From Bacteroidaceae bacterium (GTDB lineage Bacteria > Bacteroidota > Bacteroidia > Bacteroidales > Bacteroidaceae): a stretch of 64,000 bases of DNA. The stretch lies in the NCBI GenBank assembly GCA_024398435.1, contig JAKSJD010000009.1, positions 1 through 64,000 on the forward strand, read 5' to 3'. The notes under the pieces were generated by a model. The model had not been told where the DNA came from, did no database searches, and saw nothing but the letters and a program-made list of their open reading frames with translations. Shown piece by piece: positions 36,204-45,925 of the stretch; position 1 is the stretch's first letter, and each line of letters starts with the position of its first letter. Position numbers and translations under genes: made by a program.

Positions 36204-37118
36204 ATGAAATCGAAGGAAATAAAAATAGCAATCATAGCAATCATAGCAGTCGTCATAGTTTATCTCGGCATAATCTTCCTAAAGGGCCTCAAGCTCTTCA
36301 GCACTGATAACGTCTACTATGTAGAAATGGCCAACGTAGGAGGACTTGCAAAGTCGGCTGAAGTAACTGCAAGCGGTATGAACATCGGACAAGTAAAGGA
36401 CATCACCTACAATGCCGCAAGCCAAATGCTCACAGTGGCTGTAGAACTGAAAGAGGGAATGTCACTCACCAAAGGCAGTCACGCCAACATCACAAAAGAA
36501 CTCCTCGGAGCTCCTAAACTCAATATCGTACTCGGCACAAACCCAAGTGCAACACTCGCAAAGGGTGATACAATCTTCGGTGAAGCAGGTTCCGACCTCA
36601 TGGCAGCCGCAGGAAACATGATTCCACAGATAGAGCAAATGATGCCAAAACTCGATTCAATCCTCACTGCTCTGTCTGCCCTCACCTCCGACCCAGCTCT
36701 CATGCAGTCGCTCCACAACCTTGAAGACATTACAAGCAACCTCAAGACAACAACCACAGACATCAACTCAATGCTCGGGAAAGACATTCCTCAACTCATG
36801 ACAAAAGCAAACAACATCTGTGGAAACCTTGAGACAACAACTAGTAAACTCAACCGAATCGACATAGAAGGAATTGCAAACAATGCCAACAACACACTCA
36901 ATTCGGCCAACAAGACAATGAACGAGCTCCAACTCTTCACTGGCAAGCTCAACAATCCCAACTCATCACTCGGCAAGCTCCTCAACGACGCAAGCGTCTA
37001 CAACAATCTCGACGCAACAATGGAAAATGCATCCAAGCTGCTCGAGGATATGAGGGAACACCCTTCACGCTATGTACACTTCTCCGTATTCGGCAAGAAG
37101 GACAAGCCACAGGAATAA
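36204..37118 (+). CDS. MCE-domain lipid-transport protein (MlaD-like)
   Basis: A 304-aa protein anchored by one N-terminal membrane helix (residues 7-28). The MCE domain follows (VYYVEMANVGGLAKSAEV, then GMNIGQVKDI) up to about residue 115. The C-terminal region is helical and rich in Asn, Thr and Leu, with heptad-like repeats around 150-290. MCE proteins form hexameric channels that move phospholipids between membranes. Neither the ATPase nor the permease partner is adjacent. Confidence 0.9.
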   Translation: MKSKEIKIAIIAIIAVVIVYLGIIFLKGLKLFSTDNVYYVEMANVGGLAKSAEVTASGMNIGQVKDITYNAASQMLTVAVELKEGMSLTKGSHANITKELLGAPKLNIVLGTNPSATLAKGDTIFGEAGSDLMAAAGNMIPQIEQMMPKLDSILTALSALTSDPALMQSLHNLEDITSNLKTTTTDINSMLGKDIPQLMTKANNICGNLETTTSKLNRIDIEGIANNANNTLNSANKTMNELQLFTGKLNNPNSSLGKLLNDASVYNNLDATMENASKLLEDMREHPSRYVHFSVFGKKDKPQE

Positions 37119-37125
37119 GCCACTA

Positions 37126-37147
37126 CCCCACACCTCCGTGGGGTTTG
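37126..37147 (+). terminator. Possible terminator after MCE gene
   Basis: CCCCAC (37126-37131) pairs with GTGGGG (37138-37143), followed by TTTG only, so it is a weak terminator. Confidence 0.5.
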
Positions 37148-37400
37148 TGCTTTAAATAATTGCCTTCAAAAACGCAAAAACGAATACAAAGCCACGCAAA
37201 TAGAGAATTGTCTTATTTAAATTTCATACAAATAAAACATTCTCAACAAGCAAAATTGGCAAATAAACGTAAAGTGCTGATTTTTCAGCAATATAGAGAT
37301 GCTTTTACAAGATGAAAAAATAAGCATTTCATAAGTTAAAAAATGATAAACCGCTGAATAGCAAAGGTATGATAAAATACGCTTTAAAATGTGCAAAAAC

Positions 37401-37418
37401 CTTATACAATTGTGTAAG
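37401..37418. promoter_or_regulatory. Near-perfect palindrome upstream of dnaA
   Basis: CTTATACAATTGTGTAAG is an 18-bp palindrome with one mismatched pair, 58 bp before the -33 half of the dnaA promoter. Each half resembles a weak DnaA box (TTATACAAT). The 443-bp gap 37119-37561 is A/T-rich with no gene. Confidence 0.4.
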
Positions 37419-37475
37419 TTGCTGAAACAAAAACAATTAAGCATAAAAACCTTAAAACTACACAACAAAACACAT

Positions 37476-37506
37476 TTTGCCATTCCAAAAAGAAGTTGTA
37501 CCTTTG
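37476..37506 (+). promoter_or_regulatory. Promoter for dnaA
   Basis: TTTG (37476-37479), 19 bp, TACCTTTG (37499-37506), then CAGCG. About 50 nt of leader. Confidence 0.82.
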
Positions 37507-37561
37507 CAGCGTAGGAATTAAAATGGTAAGCTAAACGCAAGCTAAATTCGAAATCAAAGAG

Positions 37562-38965
37562 ATGAACAAAGAGTTGAAAGAAATGTGGAATGCGTGCGTT
37601 GAGATCATCAAAGACAACATAACTCCTAGCCAATTCGACACATGGTTTTCATGCATTGAGCCAAAATCCTATGACGGACAACAGCTCATTATTACAGTGC
37701 CAAGCCATTTTGTGTACGAGCAACTGGAAGCTAACTACTGCGACTTATTAGCTAAAGTAATAGCCAGAGTGTATGGCAAAGGCACAAAACTCGCCTATAG
37801 CATACAGGAGATACAACATAAGTCTGAAATCAACAAACCATCTACAGCCAACCATAACATAACCAAGCAAGGGAAGGCATCATCTGCAGTGACCAACACT
37901 CCAGATGCTGCAATACAGTCCACTTCTGCAGAAGATCTGGATTCCCAGCTGAAGGAAAACTACACCTTCGACAACTTTATCGAAGGCGATAGCAACCGCT
38001 TGGCTCGAAGCGTTGGCGAAGCCATTGCCAAAAATCCGGCAAAGACTTTCAACCCAATGTTCATTTACGGACCTTCTGGATGTGGAAAAACCCACCTCAT
38101 CAATGCTATCGGATGGAGCCTCAAAGAGCAACACCCAAGCATGAGAGTACTCTACATATCTGCCCACCTCTTCCAAGTGCAGTACACAGAAGCCGTAAGA
38201 CAAAACAAGACAAACGACTTCATAAACTTCTATCAAACAATAGATGCTCTCTTGATTGATGACGTTCACGAACTGTCAGGTCAGACAAAGACACAGAACA
38301 CGTTCTTCCACATCTTCAACCATCTGCACCTCAACAACAAGCAAATCATTCTTACAGCCGACAGACCTCCTATCGACATCATCGGATTGGAAGACAGATT
38401 GCTCACACGTTTCAAATGGGGACTTCAGGCAGAAATTGAAAAGCCAACAAAAGCACTTTGCAGAGCTATTATCAATCATAGAGTAAAACAGCAAAACCTC
38501 CAAATCCCAGTCAATGTAATCAACTACATTGCAGAAAAGGTAAATGGAAGCGTGAGAGATATCGAAGGAATCATCAATTCCATGCTCGCATATTCGGTAG
38601 TATATAAGAGCGATATCACAATGAAGTTGGCCGACCTTGTGTTGCCAAGATACATAAAGGTAGATACCACTCCAATCAATATCGACGATATCAAGAAACT
38701 GGTTTGCAAGCACTACCACATTACGGAAACCGAACTCTGTTCACAATCCCGTCGCCAGCCAATCAACCTCATCAGGCAGACAACAGCATATCTGGCAAGC
38801 AAGCTCACAGAGATGTCGAACTCACAGATAGGTCAGAACCTGGGCGGAAGAACTCATGCAACCATACTCCACTCTATCAAACACGTTCAGGAATTGGCAG
38901 AAGTCGACGACAACTTCAGGAATGATGTCGAAGAACTTACCAACGAAATCAAACGAAGTAAATAA
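37562..38965 (+). CDS. dnaA: Chromosomal replication initiator DnaA
   Basis: A 467-aa protein with all four regions. Domain I has WNACVEIIKDNITPSQFDTWF in part; a variable linker spans about 85-125. The AAA+ domain has GPSGCGKTHL (Walker A, near residue 169) and LLIDDVHEL (Walker B). Domain IV has the DnaA signature NLGGRTHATILHSIKHV in part. It binds the origin and opens it with ATP. Terminator at 39009. Confidence 0.97.
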   Translation: MNKELKEMWNACVEIIKDNITPSQFDTWFSCIEPKSYDGQQLIITVPSHFVYEQLEANYCDLLAKVIARVYGKGTKLAYSIQEIQHKSEINKPSTANHNITKQGKASSAVTNTPDAAIQSTSAEDLDSQLKENYTFDNFIEGDSNRLARSVGEAIAKNPAKTFNPMFIYGPSGCGKTHLINAIGWSLKEQHPSMRVLYISAHLFQVQYTEAVRQNKTNDFINFYQTIDALLIDDVHELSGQTKTQNTFFHIFNHLHLNNKQIILTADRPPIDIIGLEDRLLTRFKWGLQAEIEKPTKALCRAIINHRVKQQNLQIPVNVINYIAEKVNGSVRDIEGIINSMLAYSVVYKSDITMKLADLVLPRYIKVDTTPINIDDIKKLVCKHYHITETELCSQSRRQPINLIRQTTAYLASKLTEMSNSQIGQNLGGRTHATILHSIKHVQELAEVDDNFRNDVEELTNEIKRSK

Positions 38966-39008
38966 AAAGTCTATTCAAGTTCACTAAAAACATAATGAAA
39001 TCTTCTTT

Positions 39009-39040
39009 GGGGTTGCAGCAATGCAATCCCATTATTTTTT
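39009..39040 (+). terminator. Rho-independent terminator after dnaA
   Basis: GGGGTTGC (39009-39016) pairs with GCAATCCC (39023-39030) with one G-T pair, followed by ATTATTTTTT. Confidence 0.82.
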
Positions 39041-39445
39041 ACTTTGGATTAACATCCGAAACAAAACATTTACCAAAAGGAATAACATTTTCATAATCAT
39101 TCTCCTAAAAACATCCAATAAAAAAGATAACACAATGGCATTGAAGAATATCCAAATGACACAATTATCACAAACAAAATCACAATTCACGCACACAAAA
39201 CTTACATTATGTCAAACATTACAATAATGCAAAAACAAATACTTAACAAAAGCAATTGCCAACACCGATTTTACACCTTTTGCAGATAAAACAATGTAAA
39301 CCATTCTAAACACCTCATTATCAGCGGAATTTTCCGTTTTGGAAAACTTTTCGCATAACTAAAATTTTTATTTCGTTAAAAATCAGTCATTTAACGATTC
39401 AAAATGGAAAACTTTTAACTTTTATTAAAAATTTTTCTAAAAACA
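39041..39445. other. Gene-free, G-poor A/T-rich region between dnaA and nrdJ
   Basis: The plus strand is rich in A and C and very poor in G up to about 39300. TGGAAAACTTTT occurs twice (near 39337 and 39407). A 30-codon ORF at 39135 has no ribosome-binding support. No clear DnaA boxes or riboswitch parts were seen, so neither an origin nor a cobalamin riboswitch can be claimed. Confidence 0.5.
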
Positions 39446-39477
39446 TTTGGTAAATTCAAATAAGTGTTGTAGCTTTG
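39446..39477 (+). promoter_or_regulatory. Promoter for nrdJ-folB
   Basis: TTTG (39446-39449), 20 bp, TAGCTTTG (39470-39477), leaving about 155 nt of leader. Confidence 0.8.
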
Positions 39478-39638
39478 CAAGCGATTTCGATTTAGCAATG
39501 TGAGAAGATTACCAAAATGTATCATTGGCGAATGATATTTGTTCCTTAAACAAGAAAACCAACAAACCAACAATTTTATTTTTTAAGGAAACTAATCAAT
39601 TCATCTGTACACAAAAATAAATAAGAAATATAAAAGAA

Positions 39639-42206
39639 ATGGAAACAAAAAAGACGTACAGTTACGATGAGGCATTTGATGCTTCATTGAAGTATTTCGA
39701 CGGCGATGAACTTGCTGCACGTGTGTGGGTCAACAAGTATGCTGTCAAAGATTCATTCGGCAACATCTATGAGCAATCACCAGAAGATATGCACTGGAGA
39801 ATTGCCAACGAGATTGCCAGAGTGGAAAATAAGTACAACAACCCAATGTCGGCACAGGAAGTGTTCGACCTCTTGGATCACTTCCGCTACATTGTACCAG
39901 CTGGAAGTCCTATGACTGGTATTGGCAACAACTATCAGGTTGCATCACTTAGCAATTGCTTTGTGATTGGTCTTGATGGTTCTGCCGACAGCTATGGTGC
40001 TATCATCAAGATTGATGAAGAGCAGGTACAACTCATGAAGCGTAGAGGTGGTGTTGGACACGACCTTTCTCACATTCGTCCAAAAGGCACTCCTGTCAAG
40101 AACTCCGCATTGACTTCTACAGGTCTTGTTCCTTTCATGGAGAGATACAGCAATTCCACTCGTGAAGTTGCTCAAGACGGTCGTCGTGGAGCTTTGATGC
40201 TTTCCGTTTCTATCAAGCATCCAGATTCAGAGTCATTCATCGATGCAAAGATGACAGAAGGTAAGGTAACTGGAGCCAACGTCAGTGTCCGTATCACAGA
40301 CGACTTCATGAATGCAGCCATCAACGGACAGAAATTCATTCAACAATACCCTATTGATGCAGCTGTTCCTTCTGTAAGCAAGGAAATCGAAGCAAGCGAA
40401 TTGTGGAAGAAGATTGTACACAATGCATGGAAGAGTGCAGAACCTGGAGTATTGTTCTGGGATACAATCATCCGCGAAAGTGTACCTGATTGCTATGCTG
40501 ACCTTGGTTACAAGACAATCAGTACAAACCCTTGCGGAGAAATTCCTCTTTGTCCTTATGACAGTTGCCGTTTGCTTGCAATCAACCTTTATTCTTATGT
40601 TGACAATCCATTCACAAAGGATGCCAAGTTCAACTTTGATAAGTTCAGAAATCACGTTAGGGCAGCTCAACGCATCATGGATGACATCATCGACCTCGAA
40701 CTTGAGAAGATTGAACTCATCCAAAAGAAGGTTGAAAGCGATCCTGAAAGCGAAGAAGTGAAAGGCAGCGAACGCCACCTTTGGGAAAAGATATATAAGA
40801 AGAGTAAGCAAGGCCGTCGTACAGGTGTTGGTATTACTGCAGAAGGCGATATGCTTGCAGCTCTCGGCTTGACATACGGAACTCCTGAAGCATCATACTT
40901 CTCAACAGAGGTTCACAAGACTGTTGCTGTGGAAGCTTACCGCAGTTCGGTTCAGATGGCAAAGGAAAGAGGAGCATTCGATGTTTACGATTCAGAAAGA
41001 GAAAAGAACAATCCATTCGTTAACCGCATCAAGAGTGTTGACCCTCAGCTCTATGAAGAGATGGTTAAGTACGGACGTAGAAATATTGCCTGTCTTACTA
41101 TTGCTCCAACTGGAACAACAAGCCTCATGACCCAGACGACATCAGGTATCGAGCCTGTATTCATGCCAGTTTACAAGCGTAGAAGAAAAGTCAATCCAAA
41201 TGATACTAACGTTCACGTTGACTATACTGATGAAACAGGCGACTCATTCGAGGAATACATCGTTTACCATCCAAAGTTCCTCACATGGATGAAGGTCAAT
41301 GGTCTTGACACAACAAAAAGATATACTCAGGCAGAAATTGATGAACTCGTTCAGAAGTCTCCATATTTCAAGGCAACAGCAAATGATGTCAACTGGCTTG
41401 AAAAGGTAAGAATGCAGGGAGCAATCCAGAAGTGGGTTGACCATTCAATCTCTGTAACCATCAACCTCCCAAGTGATGTTTCAGAAGAACTTGTAAACCA
41501 ACTCTACATCGAAGCATGGAAGTGTGGCTGTAAGGGATGTACGGTTTATCGCGACGGAAGCCGCAGCGGTGTGCTTATCTCTACAAAGGGTGATGGCGAA
41601 AACAAGAAGAAAGCAGAAGGACAGGAAGAAGAACCTTGCAACTGCCCACCACCAGTAGTGACTGAAGTTCGTCCAAGAAGTCTTGAATGTGATGTTGTCC
41701 GTTTCCAGAACAATAAGGAAAGATGGGTTGCATTCGTAGGTCTTCTCAATGGTTATCCATACGAAATCTTCACCGGTGTGCTTGACGACGAAGATGGTAT
41801 TGCATTGCCAAAGACAGTTGTAAAGGGTCACATCATCAAGAACTATGATGACGAAGGCAACAAGAGATACGACTTCCAGTTCGAGAACCGCAGAGGATAC
41901 AAGACAACAATCGAAGGTCTGTCAGAAAAGTTCAATAAGGAATACTGGAACTATGCAAAGCTTATCAGTGGAGTGCTTCGCTATCGTATGCCACTGACAA
42001 ATGCCATCAAGCTCGTTGCTTCACTTCAACTCGAGAGCGAAAGCATCAACACTTGGAAGAATGGTGTAGAAAGAGCCCTCAAGAAATACGTTCAGGATGG
42101 AGAAAAGGCAACTGGACAGAAGTGTCCAAACTGTGGACAGGAAACCCTCGTTTATCAGGAAGGTTGCTTGATTTGCACTAACTGTGGTCATTCAAGATGT
42201 GGATAG
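39639..42206 (+). CDS. nrdJ: Adenosylcobalamin-dependent (class II) ribonucleotide reductase
   Basis: An 855-aa enzyme. The active-site parts are SLSNCFV (first redox cysteine), NPCGEIPLCPYDSC with the radical-transfer Cys and Glu, and APTGTTSLM. A TSCxxxE-like region near 625 (KCGCKGCTVYRDGSR) follows. The C-terminal zinc ribbon is CPNCGQETLVYQEGCLICTNCG in two CxxC pairs. It makes deoxynucleotides with B12 and needs no oxygen, fitting an anaerobe. The 3' end overlaps folB by 10 bp. Confidence 0.94.
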   Translation: METKKTYSYDEAFDASLKYFDGDELAARVWVNKYAVKDSFGNIYEQSPEDMHWRIANEIARVENKYNNPMSAQEVFDLLDHFRYIVPAGSPMTGIGNNYQVASLSNCFVIGLDGSADSYGAIIKIDEEQVQLMKRRGGVGHDLSHIRPKGTPVKNSALTSTGLVPFMERYSNSTREVAQDGRRGALMLSVSIKHPDSESFIDAKMTEGKVTGANVSVRITDDFMNAAINGQKFIQQYPIDAAVPSVSKEIEASELWKKIVHNAWKSAEPGVLFWDTIIRESVPDCYADLGYKTISTNPCGEIPLCPYDSCRLLAINLYSYVDNPFTKDAKFNFDKFRNHVRAAQRIMDDIIDLELEKIELIQKKVESDPESEEVKGSERHLWEKIYKKSKQGRRTGVGITAEGDMLAALGLTYGTPEASYFSTEVHKTVAVEAYRSSVQMAKERGAFDVYDSEREKNNPFVNRIKSVDPQLYEEMVKYGRRNIACLTIAPTGTTSLMTQTTSGIEPVFMPVYKRRRKVNPNDTNVHVDYTDETGDSFEEYIVYHPKFLTWMKVNGLDTTKRYTQAEIDELVQKSPYFKATANDVNWLEKVRMQGAIQKWVDHSISVTINLPSDVSEELVNQLYIEAWKCGCKGCTVYRDGSRSGVLISTKGDGENKKKAEGQEEEPCNCPPPVVTEVRPRSLECDVVRFQNNKERWVAFVGLLNGYPYEIFTGVLDDEDGIALPKTVVKGHIIKNYDDEGNKRYDFQFENRRGYKTTIEGLSEKFNKEYWNYAKLISGVLRYRMPLTNAIKLVASLQLESESINTWKNGVERALKKYVQDGEKATGQKCPNCGQETLVYQEGCLICTNCGHSRCG

Positions 42207-42592
42207 TACTGAACAACCTTAGGTTCTACTCCTATCATGGAGTGCTGCCTCAAGAATCAATAGTCGGAGGTTACTACACGGTAAACCTCCGACTTGGTAT
42301 CAGCAGCAATGAAGCCTTGCACAAAGACGACATCGACTGCACGGTAAACTATGCAGAAGTCTTTGAGGCAGTCAAGGCAGAAATGCAGATTCCGTCAAAG
42401 CTGATTGAGCGCGTTTGCGGCCGAATCATCAGTCGTCTTTTCGCTTCGTTCCCTTTAATCGACTGCATCGAACTGTCAGTCGTCAAGGAAAATCCGCCGA
42501 TGGGAGCAGAAACTTCAGGATGCGGAGTTGAGGTAAGTATTAGCCGAAGCAATTGGGAAAATGAATGCTTTGTCAATGAAAAGGAAGAATAA
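42197..42592 (+). CDS. folB: Dihydroneopterin aldolase
   Basis: A 131-aa folate-synthesis enzyme with FYSYHGVLPQE at the start, a central DCTVNYAEVFEAVK helix, the IERVCGRIISRLF region and KENPPMGAE near the end. It converts dihydroneopterin to hydroxymethyl-dihydropterin in the cytoplasm. It starts inside the last codons of nrdJ, so the two are translationally coupled. Confidence 0.92.
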   Translation: MWIVLNNLRFYSYHGVLPQESIVGGYYTVNLRLGISSNEALHKDDIDCTVNYAEVFEAVKAEMQIPSKLIERVCGRIISRLFASFPLIDCIELSVVKENPPMGAETSGCGVEVSISRSNWENECFVNEKEE

Positions 42593-42598
42593 ATAAGG

Positions 42599-42619
42599 TT
42601 AATATATAATAAAATGTGC
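42599..42619 (+). promoter_or_regulatory. Dispersed A/T plus ATGTG element, copy 7 (degenerate)
   Basis: An A/T-only stretch ends AAAATGTGC, without CGCGCG. The ATG at 42614 opens a 16-codon Met-Cys ORF ending at 42664, 41 bp ahead of the MFS start. Confidence 0.35.
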
Positions 42620-42649
42620 TTTGTAGGTTGTACATTGCACATTTTTTAT

Positions 42650-42657
42650 TATCTTTG
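42650..42657 (+). promoter_or_regulatory. Promoter -7 box for MFS gene
   Basis: TATCTTTG with GTTG 19 bp upstream (42627-42630). About 45 nt of leader. Confidence 0.7.
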
Positions 42658-42705
42658 CAAATGAAATCCTATAATACCGATATTAATTAATCAATTCAAT
42701 AAACT

Positions 42706-44181
42706 ATGGTACAAACCGAATCTACACAGCAAAAGTTGATGACAAACTGGAGATGGTGGCTTTGCTCACTCCTCTTTGTTGCAACTACAGTCAACTATCT
42801 CGACCGTCAGGTGCTTAGTTTGACTTACGAAGAATTCATCAAGCCAGAGTTCCACTGGAGTGATGCCGACTATGGAACAATCACATCGTTCTTCTCTATT
42901 TTCTATGCAATCGCATGCCTCTTCGCAGGTAAGTTCGTCGATTGGATGGGAACTAAGAAGGGTTACATCATCAGCATCTTTGTTTGGAGCCTTGGTGCCT
43001 GTCTGCATGCAGCATGTGGTTGGGCTACAACAAGCATTGTCGGAGCCGACCTCATTGGTCCTCAGGGACTTCAAGCACTCGAAGCCGGAAGCAATGTCAC
43101 CTTGGCTGTAGCTACTACTTCCGTCTATCTGTTCCTCCTCTGCCGCGGTATTCTCGCTCTTGGTGAAGCAGGAAACTTCCCTGCAGCCATCAAGGTTGTA
43201 GCTGAATACTATCCAAAGAAAGACCGCGCATTCGCAACAAGTATCTTCAATGCCGGTGCTTCAGTAGGTGCACTTGCAGCTCCTCTCTGCATTCCTGTAT
43301 TGGCAAAGAACTACGGATGGGAAATGGCATTCATCATCATTGGTGCTCTCGGATTCATCTGGATATTCTTCTGGCAGTTCATGTATGAAAAGCCTGAGAA
43401 CAGCAAGCATGTAAATGCAGCCGAACTCGAATACATCCACCTTGACGACAATGCAGAAGGCGAAGAAGTGAAGGCTGAACCTGCAAAGGAAGAAAAGGCT
43501 ATTCCTTTCCTCCAGTGCTTCAAGTACAAGCAGACATGGTCGTTCATCACTGGTAAGTTCTTCACTGATGGTGTTTGGTGGTTCTTCCTCTTCTGGGCAC
43601 CTTCTTACTTCGACAATCAGTTCGGAGCAAAGGCATCAAGTCCACTTGGTCAGGGCCTTATCTTCACACTTTATGCAATCGTGACTGTAGTCAGCATTGG
43701 TGGTGGTTATCTTCCAAAGGTATTTGTCGACAAGAAGGGTATGGAGCCTTACAGCGGACGAATGCTCGCAATGCTCATCTTTGCATTCTTCCCAATTGCA
43801 GCCCTCTTTGCTCAGCCACTCGGCATCAAGCTCGACACTCCTTGGTGGCCAGCAATTCTCATCGGTATTGCAGCAGCCGGACACCAGGCATGGTCGGCTA
43901 ACCTGTTCTCAACTATCGGCGACATGTTCCCAAAGAGCACAATTGCCAGCATCACAGGTATTGGTGCAACAGCCGGAGGTATTGGTTCAATGATTATCCA
44001 GAAGGCAGCCGGCAACCTCTTCACTTATGCTGAAGAACAAGGAAGTGCATTCCAATTCTTCGGATTCGAAGGCAAGCCAGCTGGTTATTTCATCGTGTTC
44101 TGCTTCTGCGGAATCGCTTACCTTCTCGCATGGGTTATCATGAAGGGCCTCGTACCAAAGTATAAGCCAATCAAGGCATAA
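42706..44181 (+). CDS. MFS transporter of the hexuronate (ExuT) type
   Basis: A 491-aa permease with about 12 membrane segments. It carries NYLDRQVLSL in the first span, and GKFVDWMGTKKGY is the MFS loop 2-3 motif. LGEAGNFPAAIKVVAEYYPKKDRA marks the anion:cation symporter group that includes ExuT and GudP. The protein is longer than E. coli ExuT because of a loop near residues 95-140 and a charged central loop (about 235-265). Likely substrates are galacturonate or glucuronate (inference from family). Confidence 0.87.
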   Translation: MVQTESTQQKLMTNWRWWLCSLLFVATTVNYLDRQVLSLTYEEFIKPEFHWSDADYGTITSFFSIFYAIACLFAGKFVDWMGTKKGYIISIFVWSLGACLHAACGWATTSIVGADLIGPQGLQALEAGSNVTLAVATTSVYLFLLCRGILALGEAGNFPAAIKVVAEYYPKKDRAFATSIFNAGASVGALAAPLCIPVLAKNYGWEMAFIIIGALGFIWIFFWQFMYEKPENSKHVNAAELEYIHLDDNAEGEEVKAEPAKEEKAIPFLQCFKYKQTWSFITGKFFTDGVWWFFLFWAPSYFDNQFGAKASSPLGQGLIFTLYAIVTVVSIGGGYLPKVFVDKKGMEPYSGRMLAMLIFAFFPIAALFAQPLGIKLDTPWWPAILIGIAAAGHQAWSANLFSTIGDMFPKSTIASITGIGATAGGIGSMIIQKAAGNLFTYAEEQGSAFQFFGFEGKPAGYFIVFCFCGIAYLLAWVIMKGLVPKYKPIKA

Positions 44182-44220
44182 GCCTCAAAGACTCGACTTT
44201 TCTGATTCATCGGAAAATTC

Positions 44221-44330
44221 ATTATAAGGTTTGACCTCATTTCTTATTAGAAGTGAGGTCATTTCTTATAAGACTCACGCCTATTTCTTATAATGTTTCG
44301 GATGTTTTCTTATAATGTTTTCTAGAAAGC
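44221..44330 (+). repeat. 22-bp tandem repeat array C2 (five units)
   Basis: Unit starts are 44221, 44243, 44265, 44287 and 44309, exactly 22 bp apart. Units start ATTATAAG, CTTATTAG or CTTATAA and share the same frame as C1 13-14 kb from the left edge. Unit 2 contains GTGAGGTCATTT, the same 12 bases found in family B. Confidence 0.93.
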
Positions 44331-44348
44331 ATATTGCTTCGCAAATCA

Positions 44349-44432
44349 TACGATCATGGTCGTAAGGCCATACGATCATGTTCGTAAGGCGATACGATCG
44401 TGATCGTATCGATAAAACTCCTATAGAAATTT
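44349..44432 (+). repeat. 22-bp tandem repeat array A2 with conserved tail
   Basis: Units start at 44349, 44371 and 44393. The third contains ATACGATC-GT-GATCGTAT, two 8-base perfect arms. The tail CTCCTATAGAAATTT nearly repeats that of A1. With C2 it fills the 285-bp convergent gap between the MFS gene and the GH26 gene. Confidence 0.92.
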
Positions 44433-44466
44433 ACGAATGAAGCAAGAATAGGAAAAATATGGAGCT

Positions 44467-45894
44467 TTAATTATTGGAAATGTTTTCCAAAGTGATGACA
44501 CGGGAATCTTCCATACATTTGTGCCATTCCTCATTGCTTGTCTTGCTGACAAACCGACCATTCCACGTCTGATACCAAGGCATCCACCACGACCAAACGG
44601 CCTCATCGTCGAATTCGCTCTGAATATCAGGTATCGGGCCATTCTCTGACAGAGCTATTATCTTCTTTCCCTTAGTAAGCGTCTTCAGTAAATCGAATGT
44701 CGTGTAACTGCTCGAGTAGTCAAAATTACCATTATAAATATCGGCTGAAACCACATCATAATACTCGTTTCCAGGATTCCAAGGGGCATCATCCACACCG
44801 GCATTCCATACCCAAATCACATTGTGGACACCTTTCACCTTGACCATTTCATCGAATATCAACTTATAAAGTTGGCGGAAGGCAGATGAACCTTCCCTTC
44901 CCCACCAAAACCATCCACCACTGGCCTCGTGCAAAGGACGGAAAATGCAAGCGATTCCTTCCTCTTGAAGTTGAAGCAAGCAATCGGCCACACGGTCAAT
45001 ATCTTTCAAGACGTACTTATAAAGTTGGGATGAAGTATTCCAACTGCCGTCTGGATTCAGGGCATTCGAGATCTTCATATCCGACTTTTCGGTGTAGAAT
45101 TCTTCTGTTTTCCGACTTGGATCTCTCCAATGCCAAGTGAAAGCAGGTATTCCTCCCTTGCGATAAATATCTTTCGCCAAAGCCATTGTCTTTCGGGAAT
45201 AATCACTCATTCCGTTGGAATCTTCGCTTCTTCCCGTTGTGTTCATAAAGTCGAAGCCGACAAGTGCCGGATATTTCCCAGAAGCATTATAGACAGCAAC
45301 CATATCTGCATGCTGACAGACATTGCCGTTTGCCGAACTCATATCGCCGGTCATTATACCAGAGATTGTTTTCTTTCCGAAGTTGTCGAGAAGGAATGAA
45401 TACAACTTTCGGGCAGCATCCGTTGCCTCAGGGTCAACCGGAACAGGAGAAATATCAAATTTCAGAGTCGTTTTGCTTCTTTCTATTCGGATGTAGTCAA
45501 TGTCAAACCATGTCCAACTTGGTTTTATCACGATTTCGTTTGTTCCTTTCTTCATGATGAAAGTTCCGACTTCCACTTCTCCATAGCTATTAAGCTTGAA
45601 TGTGGAAGTGTTGCCTCTAACCGAACAATTCACGTGTTTCTCCCCTCCTACACCTGAACCAGTAACATACACTTTATACTTACCTTGTTTCCCAGCCTTA
45701 AATGAAAAACTTATGCTGCCATTGCCTTCCGTGATTCTTACAGCTTTGCCTTTGGAGAATTGACTATCGCTAACAACACTGCTATGCAAACATTTGGCTT
45801 TTTCCGCCTCCAACTTAGTTGCTGCAGTAATATTATGCCAAGCCAAGCCGCACAATAATATGCAGAAAAGAAATAATCGTCTAAACATACTCAT
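44467..45894 (-). CDS. Secreted GH26 beta-mannanase with N-terminal CBM35-like module
   Basis: A 475-aa enzyme. The signal peptide ends near residue 24 (NITAA). Residues 27-140 form a CBM35-like domain (EAEKAKC at its start, WTWFDIDYIRI at its end). The GH26 barrel follows, with ISGIMTGDMSS, FTWHWRDPS, the acid/base RPLHEASGGWFWWG, WVWNAG and the nucleophile ALSENGP. It should cleave beta-1,4-mannan outside the cell. It starts 31 bp after the EFR1 gene on the same strand. Confidence 0.93.
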   Translation of the reverse strand: MSMFRRLFLFCILLCGLAWHNITAATKLEAEKAKCLHSSVVSDSQFSKGKAVRITEGNGSISFSFKAGKQGKYKVYVTGSGVGGEKHVNCSVRGNTSTFKLNSYGEVEVGTFIMKKGTNEIVIKPSWTWFDIDYIRIERSKTTLKFDISPVPVDPEATDAARKLYSFLLDNFGKKTISGIMTGDMSSANGNVCQHADMVAVYNASGKYPALVGFDFMNTTGRSEDSNGMSDYSRKTMALAKDIYRKGGIPAFTWHWRDPSRKTEEFYTEKSDMKISNALNPDGSWNTSSQLYKYVLKDIDRVADCLLQLQEEGIACIFRPLHEASGGWFWWGREGSSAFRQLYKLIFDEMVKVKGVHNVIWVWNAGVDDAPWNPGNEYYDVVSADIYNGNFDYSSSYTTFDLLKTLTKGKKIIALSENGPIPDIQSEFDDEAVWSWWMPWYQTWNGRFVSKTSNEEWHKCMEDSRVITLENISNN

Positions 45895-45925
45895 TAATAA
45901 GATTTTTGATTGGTATTATCTTTAT

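Noticed and set aside
37362-37369. TACCTTTG on the minus strand in the dnaA-upstream gap
   Set aside because: The upstream half is 24 bp away and no minus-strand gene follows; an antisense RNA cannot be supported.
37145-39638. Replication origin next to dnaA
   Set aside because: No cluster of TTATCCACA-like boxes was seen; A/T richness alone is not enough.
39041-39638. Cobalamin riboswitch upstream of B12-dependent nrdJ
   Set aside because: The conserved B12-box words and core junctions were not found.
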